This document shows, in pieces, positions 1 through 7,108 of a stretch of 11,016 nt of DNA. Within the stretch, counting starts at the first letter, position 1; each line of letters starts with the position of its first letter. Source of the DNA: an uncultured Lachnospiraceae bacterium (GTDB taxonomy: Bacteria > Bacillota > Clostridia > Lachnospirales > Lachnospiraceae); contig CAJUQY010000067.1 of NCBI GenBank assembly GCA_910588815.1, positions 1 through 11,016 on the forward strand, written 5' to 3'. A program made the translations under genes and the position numbers. The notes beneath the pieces are model-generated. The model searched no databases, was not told where the DNA came from, and saw nothing but the letters and a program-made list of their open reading frames with translations.

Positions 1-54
1 TGGTTCAAGGTTTTGTAGTATCAAGCATTTCTATATGTTCATGAATAATTCAGG

Positions 55-100
55 TATAATGTTATATAACATATTATAACAATCAATGAATATATAGGAG
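55..100 (+). promoter_or_regulatory. Candidate promoter and ribosome site of the HAD phosphatase gene
   Basis: A perfect TATAAT stands at 55-60, 46 bases before the start codon. No good -35 hexamer lies 16-18 bases upstream (the 17-bp position reads TATATG), so the promoter would be weak or activator-dependent. Just downstream, TATAACA occurs at 65-71 and again at 75-81, in register with the TATAAT, so a TATAA core repeats every 10 bp three times. GTTATATAAC at 61-70 is a perfect palindrome. AGGAG at 96-100 sits 5 bases before the ATG. Bases 1-50 show no coding sequence or other feature I can support. Confidence 0.45.
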
Positions 101-105
101 AACAT

Positions 106-930
106 ATGAATAATACCAACAAACTCCAAGTGTCCGCCTTCGACCTGGACGGAACACTCCTGACCTCCCAAAAAGAACTACTCTCCTCCACCATCCAGGC
201 CCTCCGGCATCTGAAACAAATCGGTGTACGGATCGTCCTGGCTTCCGGCCGTCACCCGAATGGCATCTGGCCTGTCGCCGAGAGGCTTTCCCTGACCGGA
301 ACAGACAGCTATCTCCTCGGTTTCAACGGCGGAGCCATCGTCTCCCTAAAGACCGGGAAGAGAATTTACGACCAACCGATGGATCCCGAAACCGCCTGGG
401 CCGTCGCCGACGTTGCCCTCACCCTGGGTCTCTCCCCAGTAACCTACACCGAGTCCGAGCTTCTGTGCCTGGACGAAAGGGACCCATACGTTCAGTTCGA
501 AGCCAGTCTGAACGGCCTCCCCGTCCGCAGGATCCCCTCCTTCCGGGAAGAAGTCTGTTTCCCCGTCAACAAAGTCCTCGTGGTCGGAAACCCAAAACAA
601 ATCGCAAATGGCGGCGAATCCGGACTCCGAAAGGCAATGGGTGCGTCCTGCACCGTCTCCCCCTCCGCCCCCTATTTCCTCGAAGTTATGCCCAGGGGAA
701 TCGACAAAGCCTCCGGCCTGAAACAACTCCTCTCCCTTCTGGGCCTCACCCGTGAAAACCTGGCCGCCTTTGGCGACGGCATGAACGACCGGCCCATGCT
801 GGAATACGCCGCCGTGGGAGTCGCCATGGAAAACGGAGCCCCGGCCCTGAAAGCCGCCGCAGACCTGGTCACCAAGTCCTGTGACGAACATGGCATCGCC
901 CTGGCCGTCAAACAGCTTTGGAACACTTAG
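106..930 (+). CDS. Cof-type HAD-superfamily sugar phosphatase
   Basis: This is a 274-residue haloacid-dehalogenase phosphatase of the Cof/YidA type (class IIB cap), a usual length for the family; such cytosolic enzymes dephosphorylate sugar phosphates and other small phosphoesters. Motif I is DLDGTLL with the nucleophile Asp13 and acid/base Asp15, motif II is Ser47 in LASGR, motif III is probably Lys201, and motif IV is GDGMND at 223-228 with metal-binding Asp224 and Asp228. The cap lies between motifs II and III. AGGAG 5 bases before the ATG supports the start. The gene reads in the same direction as the regulator gene that follows and opposite to the transport operon. It could clear excess sugar phosphate produced by the pathway, but nothing in the sequence fixes its substrate. 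Confidence 0.9.
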   Translation: MNNTNKLQVSAFDLDGTLLTSQKELLSSTIQALRHLKQIGVRIVLASGRHPNGIWPVAERLSLTGTDSYLLGFNGGAIVSLKTGKRIYDQPMDPETAWAVADVALTLGLSPVTYTESELLCLDERDPYVQFEASLNGLPVRRIPSFREEVCFPVNKVLVVGNPKQIANGGESGLRKAMGASCTVSPSAPYFLEVMPRGIDKASGLKQLLSLLGLTRENLAAFGDGMNDRPMLEYAAVGVAMENGAPALKAAADLVTKSCDEHGIALAVKQLWNT

Positions 931-976
931 GAAGGAATCGCCGCTCCCATCCCCAAAACTCTCCTTGAGCTTCCGC

Positions 977-1005
977 TTGAATAGAATGTTCTAAGATGAT
1001 ACAAT
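977..1005 (+). promoter_or_regulatory. Promoter of the GntR regulator gene with internal operator palindrome
   Basis: A -35 box TTGAAT (977-982) and a -10 box TACAAT (1000-1005) are separated by exactly 17 bp. The 12-bp dyad TAGAATGTTCTA (982-993; arms TAGAA and TTCTA, two-base centre) fills much of the spacer, where a bound dimeric repressor would block RNA polymerase. The dyad and promoter are seen directly. That it is the operator for the gene's own GntR product, giving autorepression, is inference from its position and the dimeric binding known for this family. Confidence 0.65.
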
Positions 1006-1048
1006 ATGGATAATGCTATCCCATCCGGGTAAAGAAAGGAAAAGAAAC

Positions 1049-1774
1049 ATGGCCGGTAACCAGCAATCACTCATCAATCCAAACAGCAATATACCCATGT
1101 ACAAGCAAGTACTTGGCATATTAAAAGAACAGATCACCAGCGGAAAACTCCAGGAAGGCGACCGCCTTCCCTCCGAACTCACTCTGATGCATGAATTCGG
1201 CGTCAGCCGCATCACCGTGCGAACGGCGATCGCAGAGATGGTGGACGACGGACTCCTCGTCCGTTCCCAGGGAAAAGGCACCTTCGTCGCACAGCCCTCC
1301 ATCTCCCAGCCCGCCAATGACGCCATCGGCTTCAACCGCTCCTGCATTCTTGCGGGAAAGACCCCCTTCACCCAACTACTGTCCATCGAATGGGTCTTTC
1401 CCACCGACAAGCAGGTGAATTACTTCCGGATCGATCCCCAGACCAAGCTCATCCGTTCCAAACGGCTGCGCAGTGTCGACGGGAATCCCACCATGATCGA
1501 GACCAACCACTATCCGCCCGGATTCGCCTACCTGTTTGAAGAAGACCTGAACGGCTCCCTGTTCGCCATATTAAAAAAACATAACTTCCAGTTTACGGTG
1601 ACAGAACGAACCCTGGAGACCTGCTTCCCCAGCACTCACGAGTGCCAGCTTCTAAATATCAAGTCCGGCACCCCTCTGCTCCTGTTCCGGGACTCCCATG
1701 CCGCCCTGGACGGCACGCCCTCCTTCCTGTCCAGCCAGCTCTACAACACCCAGAACATGAAGTTCTATTTTTAG
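1049..1774 (+). CDS. GntR-family (HutC/UTRA type) transcriptional regulator, FrlR-like
   Basis: The 241-residue product has an N-terminal GntR winged helix (about residues 14-81: IPMYKQV, LPSELTL, VSRITVRTA, GLLVRSQGKGTFV) and a C-terminal UTRA ligand-binding domain (about 92-238). UTRA regulators usually repress sugar or amino-sugar operons and are released by a phosphorylated sugar. E. coli FrlR, controlling fructoselysine genes, is the same type and about the same size. I chose the ATG at 1049 because AAGGA lies 8 bases upstream. The in-frame ATG at 1013 sits at the predicted transcription start and has no ribosome site. The gene converges on the tail of the operon it probably controls, about 8.7 kb from that operon's promoter. 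The effector may be a fructosamine 6-phosphate (inference). Confidence 0.88.
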   Translation: MAGNQQSLINPNSNIPMYKQVLGILKEQITSGKLQEGDRLPSELTLMHEFGVSRITVRTAIAEMVDDGLLVRSQGKGTFVAQPSISQPANDAIGFNRSCILAGKTPFTQLLSIEWVFPTDKQVNYFRIDPQTKLIRSKRLRSVDGNPTMIETNHYPPGFAYLFEEDLNGSLFAILKKHNFQFTVTERTLETCFPSTHECQLLNIKSGTPLLLFRDSHAALDGTPSFLSSQLYNTQNMKFYF

Positions 1775-1786
1775 TACAATTTATAA

Positions 1787-1808
1787 GCCGCCGGGTCTCC
1801 CCGGCGGC
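1787..1808. terminator. GC-rich hairpin between convergent genes, probable bidirectional terminator
   Basis: GCCGCCGGG (1787-1795) and CCCGGCGGC (1800-1808) form a perfect 9-bp stem with a 4-base loop. It begins 12 bases after the regulator stop and lies 50 bases beyond the stop of the leftward FGGY kinase gene. The 3' tract is only moderately T-rich on either strand (CTTTCCT rightward, TTATAAATTG leftward), so efficiency is uncertain. Its place between two convergent gene ends supports termination in both directions. Confidence 0.65.
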
Positions 1809-1858
1809 CTTTCCTCACACAAAAGAACGGAGCTCCTGCACCACAGATATCCTCTGTA

Positions 1859-3352
1859 TCACAGAAGCCCCGAAAGTCTGTGGGAGATTTCCCGCAAAGC
1901 CCCGTAAGCGTCCTCAAAAATGTGGCACAGTTTCCCATAGCGGGCGGCGGTCTCCGGGTCCGGTTCCACCGTCTCAGGGAACCGTAGGAAATCCTTCGCC
2001 ACCGAATAATCCGGGAAGATTCCCACCCCGACACCTCCAATCAGAGCGCCGCCGATGCTGGTTCCCTCCTCCACGTTGGCCGGAATCCGAATCCTTTTTT
2101 GGAACACGTCCGCCAAAATCCGCCTCCAGGCCCTGCTCTTTCCACCACCGCCAATCAGGACAATATCCCCCACCGGAGCGTCCCGCTCCATCACGTCCAG
2201 GAGAAGCTTCAGATTAAAAGCGACTCCCTCCATGACCGCCCGGTAAAAATCCCCCTGGGAGGTCTCCTGTCCAAGGCCAAGGAAAGCCCCTCTAGCCCGC
2301 AAATCATACCAAGGCGAACGCTCTCCCATAAGATAGGGAAGAAAGAGGACTCCCCCCGCCCCAGGCAGGCTTCCTGAAACCAAGTTCTCGATCATGTCAA
2401 AAGAAAGCGGCGGAGAAGACAGCCTCTCCCTTGCCCAGGAATGGGCCAGGCCCCCGGTCTGCATGGTTCCCAGATACACATACCGTCCGGGGATGACATG
2501 GGGCTCTGTCTGCATCCGGCAGGCCCCATCCAGAATCAACCGGTCCGTCTCCGTCACCAGCCAGGTAGAGCTCCCCAGACAGAGGTAACTGTCTCCGGGC
2601 TCCACACAGGCCGCACCCAGATGGGCCGCCGATCCGTCACCGGCTCCGGCCACCACCGGCGTTCCTTCCAAAAGTCCGCAAGCGGCAGATGCCTCCCTCG
2701 TAACCTTGCCAATCACCGTCTCACAGGGCACCACCTCCGGAAACAGCTCTCTCGTAATCCCCGCACAGCCAAGAACCTCCTCCGACCAATCCTGCCTCGT
2801 AATGTCATAGGCGATGGTATAGGCGGCGTCCGTCGGGTCCGTGACGATCCTCCCCGTCAGCATGAAATTGATAAAATCCTTGGCCTGCACATACCGGAAT
2901 GCCCGGCCGTAAAGCTCCGGCATATGCTCCTTCTGCCACAAAATCTTGGGGAGGCTGTAAGAAGCGCTGGGCGGCTGTCCGGTGATCCGATAATACCGGT
3001 CTCTTCCGAGCCCCCCGACGATCCGCTCACATTCCGCCTCCGCCCTCGCGTCAGACCAGATCAGGCAGTTCCCCAAAGGCACCCCGTCCCGGTCCAAAGC
3101 CAGACAGCCCATCATCTGTCCCGATACGGCCGCCACCTCCACCGAGACACCTGGATTTCGTCCGAGAACCGTCCTCGTGGCCTCGCAGACCGCACGCCAC
3201 CAGAGCATCGGATCCTCCTCCGCCCACCCGGGTCTCGGATAAACAGGGGCATAAGAGACCACCTCACTGTCGAGAAGCCTTCCATCCGTCCCGAACAGAG
3301 AAGCCTTGTTGCCGGAAGTCCCTAAATCGTGGGCAAGAATGCATGGCATCAT
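1859..3352 (-). CDS. FGGY-family carbohydrate kinase (xylulokinase-like)
   Basis: This 497-residue ATP-dependent sugar kinase has the two actin-like domains of the FGGY family at normal length. The N-terminal phosphate-binding loop is DLGTSGNKA (about 9-17), the catalytic base is Asp239 in GAGDGSAAHLG, and the ATP-side motif GGGGKSRAW is at 401-409. The closest general resemblance is xylulokinase, but FGGY substrates (xylulose, ribulose, glycerol, gluconate, erythritol, AI-2) cannot be told from motifs. It is the last gene of the operon. Its first ATG lies one base after the upstream aldolase stop. A second ATG three bases on (3349) has better spacing from GAGGAG and may be the real start. 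A second sugar kinase is unexpected beside the PfkB kinase and, with the aldolase, suggests an additional branch. Confidence 0.88.
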   Translation of the reverse strand: MMPCILAHDLGTSGNKASLFGTDGRLLDSEVVSYAPVYPRPGWAEEDPMLWWRAVCEATRTVLGRNPGVSVEVAAVSGQMMGCLALDRDGVPLGNCLIWSDARAEAECERIVGGLGRDRYYRITGQPPSASYSLPKILWQKEHMPELYGRAFRYVQAKDFINFMLTGRIVTDPTDAAYTIAYDITRQDWSEEVLGCAGITRELFPEVVPCETVIGKVTREASAACGLLEGTPVVAGAGDGSAAHLGAACVEPGDSYLCLGSSTWLVTETDRLILDGACRMQTEPHVIPGRYVYLGTMQTGGLAHSWARERLSSPPLSFDMIENLVSGSLPGAGGVLFLPYLMGERSPWYDLRARGAFLGLGQETSQGDFYRAVMEGVAFNLKLLLDVMERDAPVGDIVLIGGGGKSRAWRRILADVFQKRIRIPANVEEGTSIGGALIGGVGVGIFPDYSVAKDFLRFPETVEPDPETAARYGKLCHIFEDAYGALREISHRLSGLL

Positions 3353-3353
3353 A

Positions 3354-4040
3354 CTACTCCTCTTCCTTCAGCAGGCGGATGATGTTCTCTGAGGACGCCA
3401 CGCCCATGCCGAACCGGTCGACGCCCATGTCATACATCTCCTTCACCACAGAAAGCTCTCGGATGCCGCCGGAGACCTTCACTTTCACCTTCCCATCTGC
3501 CGCCCGGAGCATCAGCCTTGCATGCTCCAGCGTGCAAGGGCCCACGAAGCCCGTTCCCGCCTTCACAAAATCAGCGCCGCCCTCAGCCACCAGCTTTACG
3601 GCCGTCTCGATCTGCTCCGCCGTCAGCGTGGCCGGCTCAATGATGACCTTCAAATTATGGCCCTCAGGTACCACCGCCCGCACCGCCCGGATGTCCTTCA
3701 GCACATAATCGAACTCTCCGTTCTTAAGGGCGGCAATGTTCATCCACATATCAATCTCGTCGCAGCCAAGGTCCATATACGTCTTCGTCTCAAACACCTT
3801 GACCTCCGTCCGCTCCGTCCCTGCGCCCAAAGACGAGCCGACCCCGCCTCCGACTCCGGTGGACGTCCCCTTCAGTTCCTTCAGCAGAAAATCATAATAA
3901 GAAGCGAACCCGTAAACTTGGGCAAAGCCATATTTCTTCGCCGCCTCCGCCAAATCCCGCTGAGAAGAAAACGACATGGTGGCCGCAATACATGCGCCGT
4001 CAACCATATGTGCAAAAGTTTGTGCAGTTAATTTATTCAT
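3354..4040 (-). CDS. DeoC-family class I aldolase with an altered substrate pocket
   Basis: The 228-residue product is a TIM-barrel aldolase of the DeoC (deoxyribose-phosphate aldolase) family. Schiff-base Lys160 sits in DFVKAGTGF, the second active-site Lys188 in KVSGGIR, and the proton-relay Asp97 in CDEIDM, so retro-aldol chemistry should be intact. The C-terminal GMGVASSEN and the SGGIR loop fit the family's phosphate site. The N-terminal pocket is unlike true DeoC: the usual DHTLLK-type strand reads VDGACIAA (13-20), the VCVNP-type strand reads VYGFASYY (42-49), and the loop at 60-75 is glycine-rich. A substrate other than 2-deoxyribose 5-phosphate is therefore plausible (inference). GTAGGAGG precedes the ATG. 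The downstream FGGY kinase starts one base after the stop, implying coupled expression of the pair. Confidence 0.85.
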   Translation of the reverse strand: MNKLTAQTFAHMVDGACIAATMSFSSQRDLAEAAKKYGFAQVYGFASYYDFLLKELKGTSTGVGGGVGSSLGAGTERTEVKVFETKTYMDLGCDEIDMWMNIAALKNGEFDYVLKDIRAVRAVVPEGHNLKVIIEPATLTAEQIETAVKLVAEGGADFVKAGTGFVGPCTLEHARLMLRAADGKVKVKVSGGIRELSVVKEMYDMGVDRFGMGVASSENIIRLLKEEE

Positions 4041-4089
4041 GGATGCCTCCTACAAGCATGATTCAAATTTGCGCAGAACGACTGCGTAA

Positions 4090-4944
4090 TCATGCAAATG
4101 TACACCGACTGATCCCAGCCTCCCCGCAAATCCGGTCGATGGCCCGCATCGACTGAGAAAGGTAGAGCTCCGGATCTCTGAAATAAGGGGCCAGAAGCTC
4201 CGTAGAGCACCAGCCATCATAAAGGTTCCTCTTCAAAATCCTCATAAAATCCACGAGAGGGAGAACTCCCGCCGGATCATCCAACTGGGAATGAAACTCT
4301 GTCGCCCCATCACTGTTACAGATATGGACATACTTCATCGTCCCCCCAAGCTTGTCAAAATACTCCGAATACGGCTCATTGGCGATCAAAGGCGGAACCA
4401 CATCGATCATGGCACACAGAGCCGGGCTCCTCACCATCCTCTGGAGCTTCACAATGTCATCCGCACAGGTGATGGTGTTGCCCTCCGAGGGCGACAGAGA
4501 CTCCAAAATAATGTCTACCCCAAGTGTTTCCGCCCGCCTGCAAAGCGTTCCGACCCCCTCCGTCAAGATTTCCCAGACCTCATCCCGGTTTCTTCCGTAG
4601 CCAGGATGCTTGGCCGTAATCTGCATCTTGTCCGTCCCAAGGGCCGCTGCCGTCTCCACACTGCGGATCAGGTAGGCGGCCGTCTCTTCTCGCTCCTTCA
4701 CACTGGCAGAAGTCAGACTGTAAGGATAGGCCAGAATTTCCGGTGTGAACATGGAAATCTCCACGCCGTAACACTTCTTCCATCCGAGCACCTCCCGAAC
4801 GGACGCCTCATCCATGTCCCAGGCATATGCGTGGGGCCTGGCTCCCCAGACCTCCACGCCGTCAAAGCCATATTCCCTCGCCATCCGAAAACAATACTCC
4901 AAAGGATATCTCGCAAACTGATACGTCAGGAAAGAAAATTTCAT
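4090..4944 (-). CDS. frlC: Sugar phosphate isomerase/epimerase, FrlC-like (fructosamine 3-epimerase)
   Basis: The 284-residue protein is a xylose-isomerase-like TIM barrel. Likely divalent-metal ligands are Glu148 (ILES), Asp181 (MIDVV), His207 (YVHI) and Glu249 (CSTEL). It shares several stretches with E. coli FrlC as I recall that protein (276 residues): a DGVEVWGARPHAYAWDM-like segment near 28-44, FTPEILAYPY near 66-75 and YFDKLGG...HICNSDGATEFH near 195-218. FrlC interconverts psicoselysine and fructoselysine at C3, feeding the epimer into the fructoselysine route. GGAGG lies ahead of the ATG, and the upstream binding-protein gene stops 19 bases earlier, consistent with one operon. Family placement is secure; the exact amino-acid partner of the sugar is not. 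Confidence 0.85.
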   Translation of the reverse strand: MKFSFLTYQFARYPLEYCFRMAREYGFDGVEVWGARPHAYAWDMDEASVREVLGWKKCYGVEISMFTPEILAYPYSLTSASVKEREETAAYLIRSVETAAALGTDKMQITAKHPGYGRNRDEVWEILTEGVGTLCRRAETLGVDIILESLSPSEGNTITCADDIVKLQRMVRSPALCAMIDVVPPLIANEPYSEYFDKLGGTMKYVHICNSDGATEFHSQLDDPAGVLPLVDFMRILKRNLYDGWCSTELLAPYFRDPELYLSQSMRAIDRICGEAGISRCTFA

Positions 4945-4963
4945 CCGCTATGCCTCCGAACTC

Positions 4964-6016
4964 TTATTCATAGGTACCGGCCGCCACAGCCTCCGCCGTC
5001 ATCAGAGAAATCTCCGACTGGTAGACTGCCTCCACCGTCTCACCCTTCAAAATCTTGTAAGCCGTCTCCATAGAAACCGACCCTAACGTCTTCGGATGCA
5101 GATCAACCACAGCGATCATGTTGCACTCAGCGCCGTCCTGCTTCATGATCTCCTTCTGCTCCGGAGTGGCGTCATAGCCGACGATCAGAACGTCCTTGCG
5201 CTCATTGGCTTCACAGGCCACGTAAGCGCCCAAAGTGCGGTCTCCGTCCGGGCAAAAAATGCCGGTAATATCCGTGTGGGCCTGGAGCATGTTCTCCACC
5301 GTGGTGCGGTGAGTGTCCCGGGTGCCGCTGGAAAGCTGTTCCACGATCTCCACGTCAGGAGCGATCTCCTGAAGCTTATCCTTGAAACCGATGATCCTCT
5401 CCCAGGTGGCCGTCACAGATTCCAGATCAGACACGATCAGGACTTTCCCCTCCTTGCCCATCTTCTCCACCAGATACTCCGCATCCATGGCTCCGCCGCC
5501 GGTATTGTTGTCCAGCACCTTGGCATCTACCTCCGCCTGCGTCTCGATATCCCAGTTGACAATCACGATTCCAGCCGCCCTCGCCTGGTCGATATAGGGC
5601 TCAATGGCATCCGCGTCCACCGGGGCGATACAGATAGCGTCCACCCCCTGGCTGATCAAATCCTCCATGATGGAAATATCCTTCTGCATATCGCCCGCAG
5701 GGTCCATGTAGACCATGTTCACGCCCAACTCGTCCGCCTTCGCCTGTGCCCCGTCAATGACGTCCACGCCGAATTCTTCCGCCAGCGAATAAGTGATCAT
5801 AGCGATGGTATACTCTCCGTCACCCCCCGCCTCGTCCGCCTTCGTGACGGCTTCAGTCACAGCGTCAGCCCCCGCCTGGGATGCCTCACTTTTCGTCTCC
5901 TCACTCTGCGCCTTAGTCCCGGCATCCGCCTCCTTGTCGCCGGAGCCGCCACAGCCCGCGAACAGAGCAGCCGTCATCGCCATCGCCGTCAGTACACCCA
6001 AAAACCGTTTTTTCAT
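4964..6016 (-). CDS. Sugar ABC transporter substrate-binding lipoprotein (RbsB-like)
   Basis: The 350-residue protein begins with a lipoprotein signal (MKKR, hydrophobic stretch, LFAGC with lipidated Cys22), so it should be tethered to the outer face of the membrane. Residues 23-67 are a low-complexity Ala/Glu/Lys/Thr/Gly linker. From about 68 it is a type I periplasmic-binding fold (Peripla_BP_4), seen in AMITYSLAEEFG, APVDADAIEP, IVNWDIET, NNTGGGAMDAEYL, CPDGDRTLGAY and GYDATPEQ. It would capture the sugar, here probably a glycated amine, and deliver it to the permease. A strong AAGGAGG precedes the ATG, and the 110-base gap upstream contains palindromes. This is the widest gap in the operon, as often seen before binding-protein genes that need high expression. 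Confidence 0.9.
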   Translation of the reverse strand: MKKRFLGVLTAMAMTAALFAGCGGSGDKEADAGTKAQSEETKSEASQAGADAVTEAVTKADEAGGDGEYTIAMITYSLAEEFGVDVIDGAQAKADELGVNMVYMDPAGDMQKDISIMEDLISQGVDAICIAPVDADAIEPYIDQARAAGIVIVNWDIETQAEVDAKVLDNNTGGGAMDAEYLVEKMGKEGKVLIVSDLESVTATWERIIGFKDKLQEIAPDVEIVEQLSSGTRDTHRTTVENMLQAHTDITGIFCPDGDRTLGAYVACEANERKDVLIVGYDATPEQKEIMKQDGAECNMIAVVDLHPKTLGSVSMETAYKILKGETVEAVYQSEISLMTAEAVAAGTYE

Positions 6017-6069
6017 AAAACATCCTCCTTTTTTCGTACACGCATTCCTGGTATCTGTAACCTACCTGT

Positions 6070-6116
6070 TGCTATAGCACATGGCACGGTAAGCGCCATG
6101 AAACTCAAAAAAAAAA
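6070..6116 (-). promoter_or_regulatory. Palindromes and T10 tract before the binding-protein gene
   Basis: In the direction of transcription, a run of ten T (complement of A10 at 6107-6116) follows shortly after the permease stop. Next comes a hairpin with 6-bp arms CATGGC/GCCATG (6080-6100, 9-base loop), then the perfect 10-base palindrome TGCTATAGCA (6070-6079). The hairpin follows the T run instead of preceding it, so this is not a standard terminator. It more plausibly marks mRNA processing or 5' protection that raises the binding-protein message. TGCTATAGC could also be a poor extended -10. The elements are seen directly; their role is inference. Confidence 0.35.
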
Positions 6117-6126
6117 CACCGTCCTC

Positions 6127-7107
6127 TTACTTCTTCCTCCCGTTATAAATCGAATAGAGGACAGATCCCACGATGATGATGCCCTTCACCACCTGCTGCC
6201 AATAAGAGTCAATATACATCAAATTCATGGCATTGTTGATGATGCCCATGAGCAGGGCCCCGAAGAAAATGCCCGGAACAGCCCCCTTCCCACCGCTGAA
6301 GGATACGCCGCCCATGGCACAGGCCGCAATAGCCTCCGTCTCGAAGGTATTGCCACCGGTGGGCTGTGCAGACGCGTTCCTGGCCGCAAGGATCACTCCC
6401 GCCAGGGCCGCACAGAGACCACTGATCATGTAAGAGTACATTAAAACCCGCTTCGCATTGATGCCGGAATGATGGGCCGCCTCATAATTGCCGCCGACCG
6501 CATACACCGAACGTCCAAAAGAAGTCTTCGCCAGAATGACCGCCACGATCACAAAAGTGATCACCATGAAATAAATCGGTGTGGGAACCCCCAGAATGTT
6601 GCCCAGCCCCAAAAACTGGAAGCTGTCCGGCAGATTGCCGATGGGTTTGCCCGCCGTGATCAGGTAACAGACGCCACGGAGCATAATCTGGACGCCCAGG
6701 GACATGATAAAAGGCGGAATCCCGGTGTAGGCGATCACCGTCCCGTCCATGAGCCCGATCAGGCCGCCCACGACGATGGCGATCAGGATAGCCGCCGCCA
6801 GCGGAATCCCCATCTCCGTCACGAACTTAGCCACGATAGCGCCGGAAACACCGGCCGTGGAACCCACCGTCAAGTCGATGCCGCCCGTCATCATGGCGAA
6901 GGCCATGCCGCAGGCTAAAATCCCGTACACCGAGATCTGACGCAAAATGTTCTTGATGTTGTTGAGCGTCATAAAGTTAGCGCTTCTGAAACTCATAAAA
7001 ACGCAGACCACGACGATCACCAGAATGATTCCCGAATAGGATCTGAAATTCGGGTTATTCAAAAGCCGCTTGATTGGATTGTCCTTTTTGTTCTCACTAG
7101 TCCCCAT
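6127..7107 (-). CDS. Sugar ABC transporter permease (RbsC-like)
   Basis: This 326-residue integral membrane protein belongs to the ribose/AraH-type permease family. It has multiple hydrophobic segments from about residue 24 and the family motifs TGGIDLTVGS (74-83), GGNYEAAHHSGIN (205-217, the loop that contacts the ATPase), GGVSFSGGKG (266-275) and SYWQQVVKG (301-309). Only one permease gene is present, so the channel is probably a homodimer. I chose the ATG at 7107 over an in-frame TTG at 7128 because AAGGAG lies 7 bases before it and it begins one base after the ATPase stop. That ribosome site lies inside the last ATPase codons, which implies translational coupling. The exporter/importer class is clear; the substrate is inferred from neighbouring enzymes. 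Confidence 0.92.
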   Translation of the reverse strand: MGTSENKKDNPIKRLLNNPNFRSYSGIILVIVVVCVFMSFRSANFMTLNNIKNILRQISVYGILACGMAFAMMTGGIDLTVGSTAGVSGAIVAKFVTEMGIPLAAAILIAIVVGGLIGLMDGTVIAYTGIPPFIMSLGVQIMLRGVCYLITAGKPIGNLPDSFQFLGLGNILGVPTPIYFMVITFVIVAVILAKTSFGRSVYAVGGNYEAAHHSGINAKRVLMYSYMISGLCAALAGVILAARNASAQPTGGNTFETEAIAACAMGGVSFSGGKGAVPGIFFGALLMGIINNAMNLMYIDSYWQQVVKGIIIVGSVLYSIYNGRKK

Positions 7108-7108
7108 C

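Noticed and set aside
1013..1048. An upstream in-frame start extending the GntR regulator by 12 residues
   Set aside because: The ATG at 1013 coincides with the predicted transcription start and lacks a ribosome site, whereas 1049 has AAGGA at good spacing.
2441..3325. A 294-codon plus-strand open frame opposite the FGGY kinase
   Set aside because: It is highly basic and proline-rich, typical of antisense reading in GC-rich DNA, and the minus strand holds complete FGGY motifs.
3354..4040. Assignment as ordinary nucleoside-salvage deoxyribose-phosphate aldolase
   Set aside because: No nucleoside phosphorylase, phosphopentomutase or cytidine deaminase gene is nearby, and the N-terminal pocket signature differs.
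5096..6148. A 350-codon plus-strand open frame opposite the binding-protein gene
   Set aside because: The minus strand carries a lipoprotein signal and sugar-binding motifs with a strong ribosome site. The plus frame has neither and runs through the intergenic palindromes.
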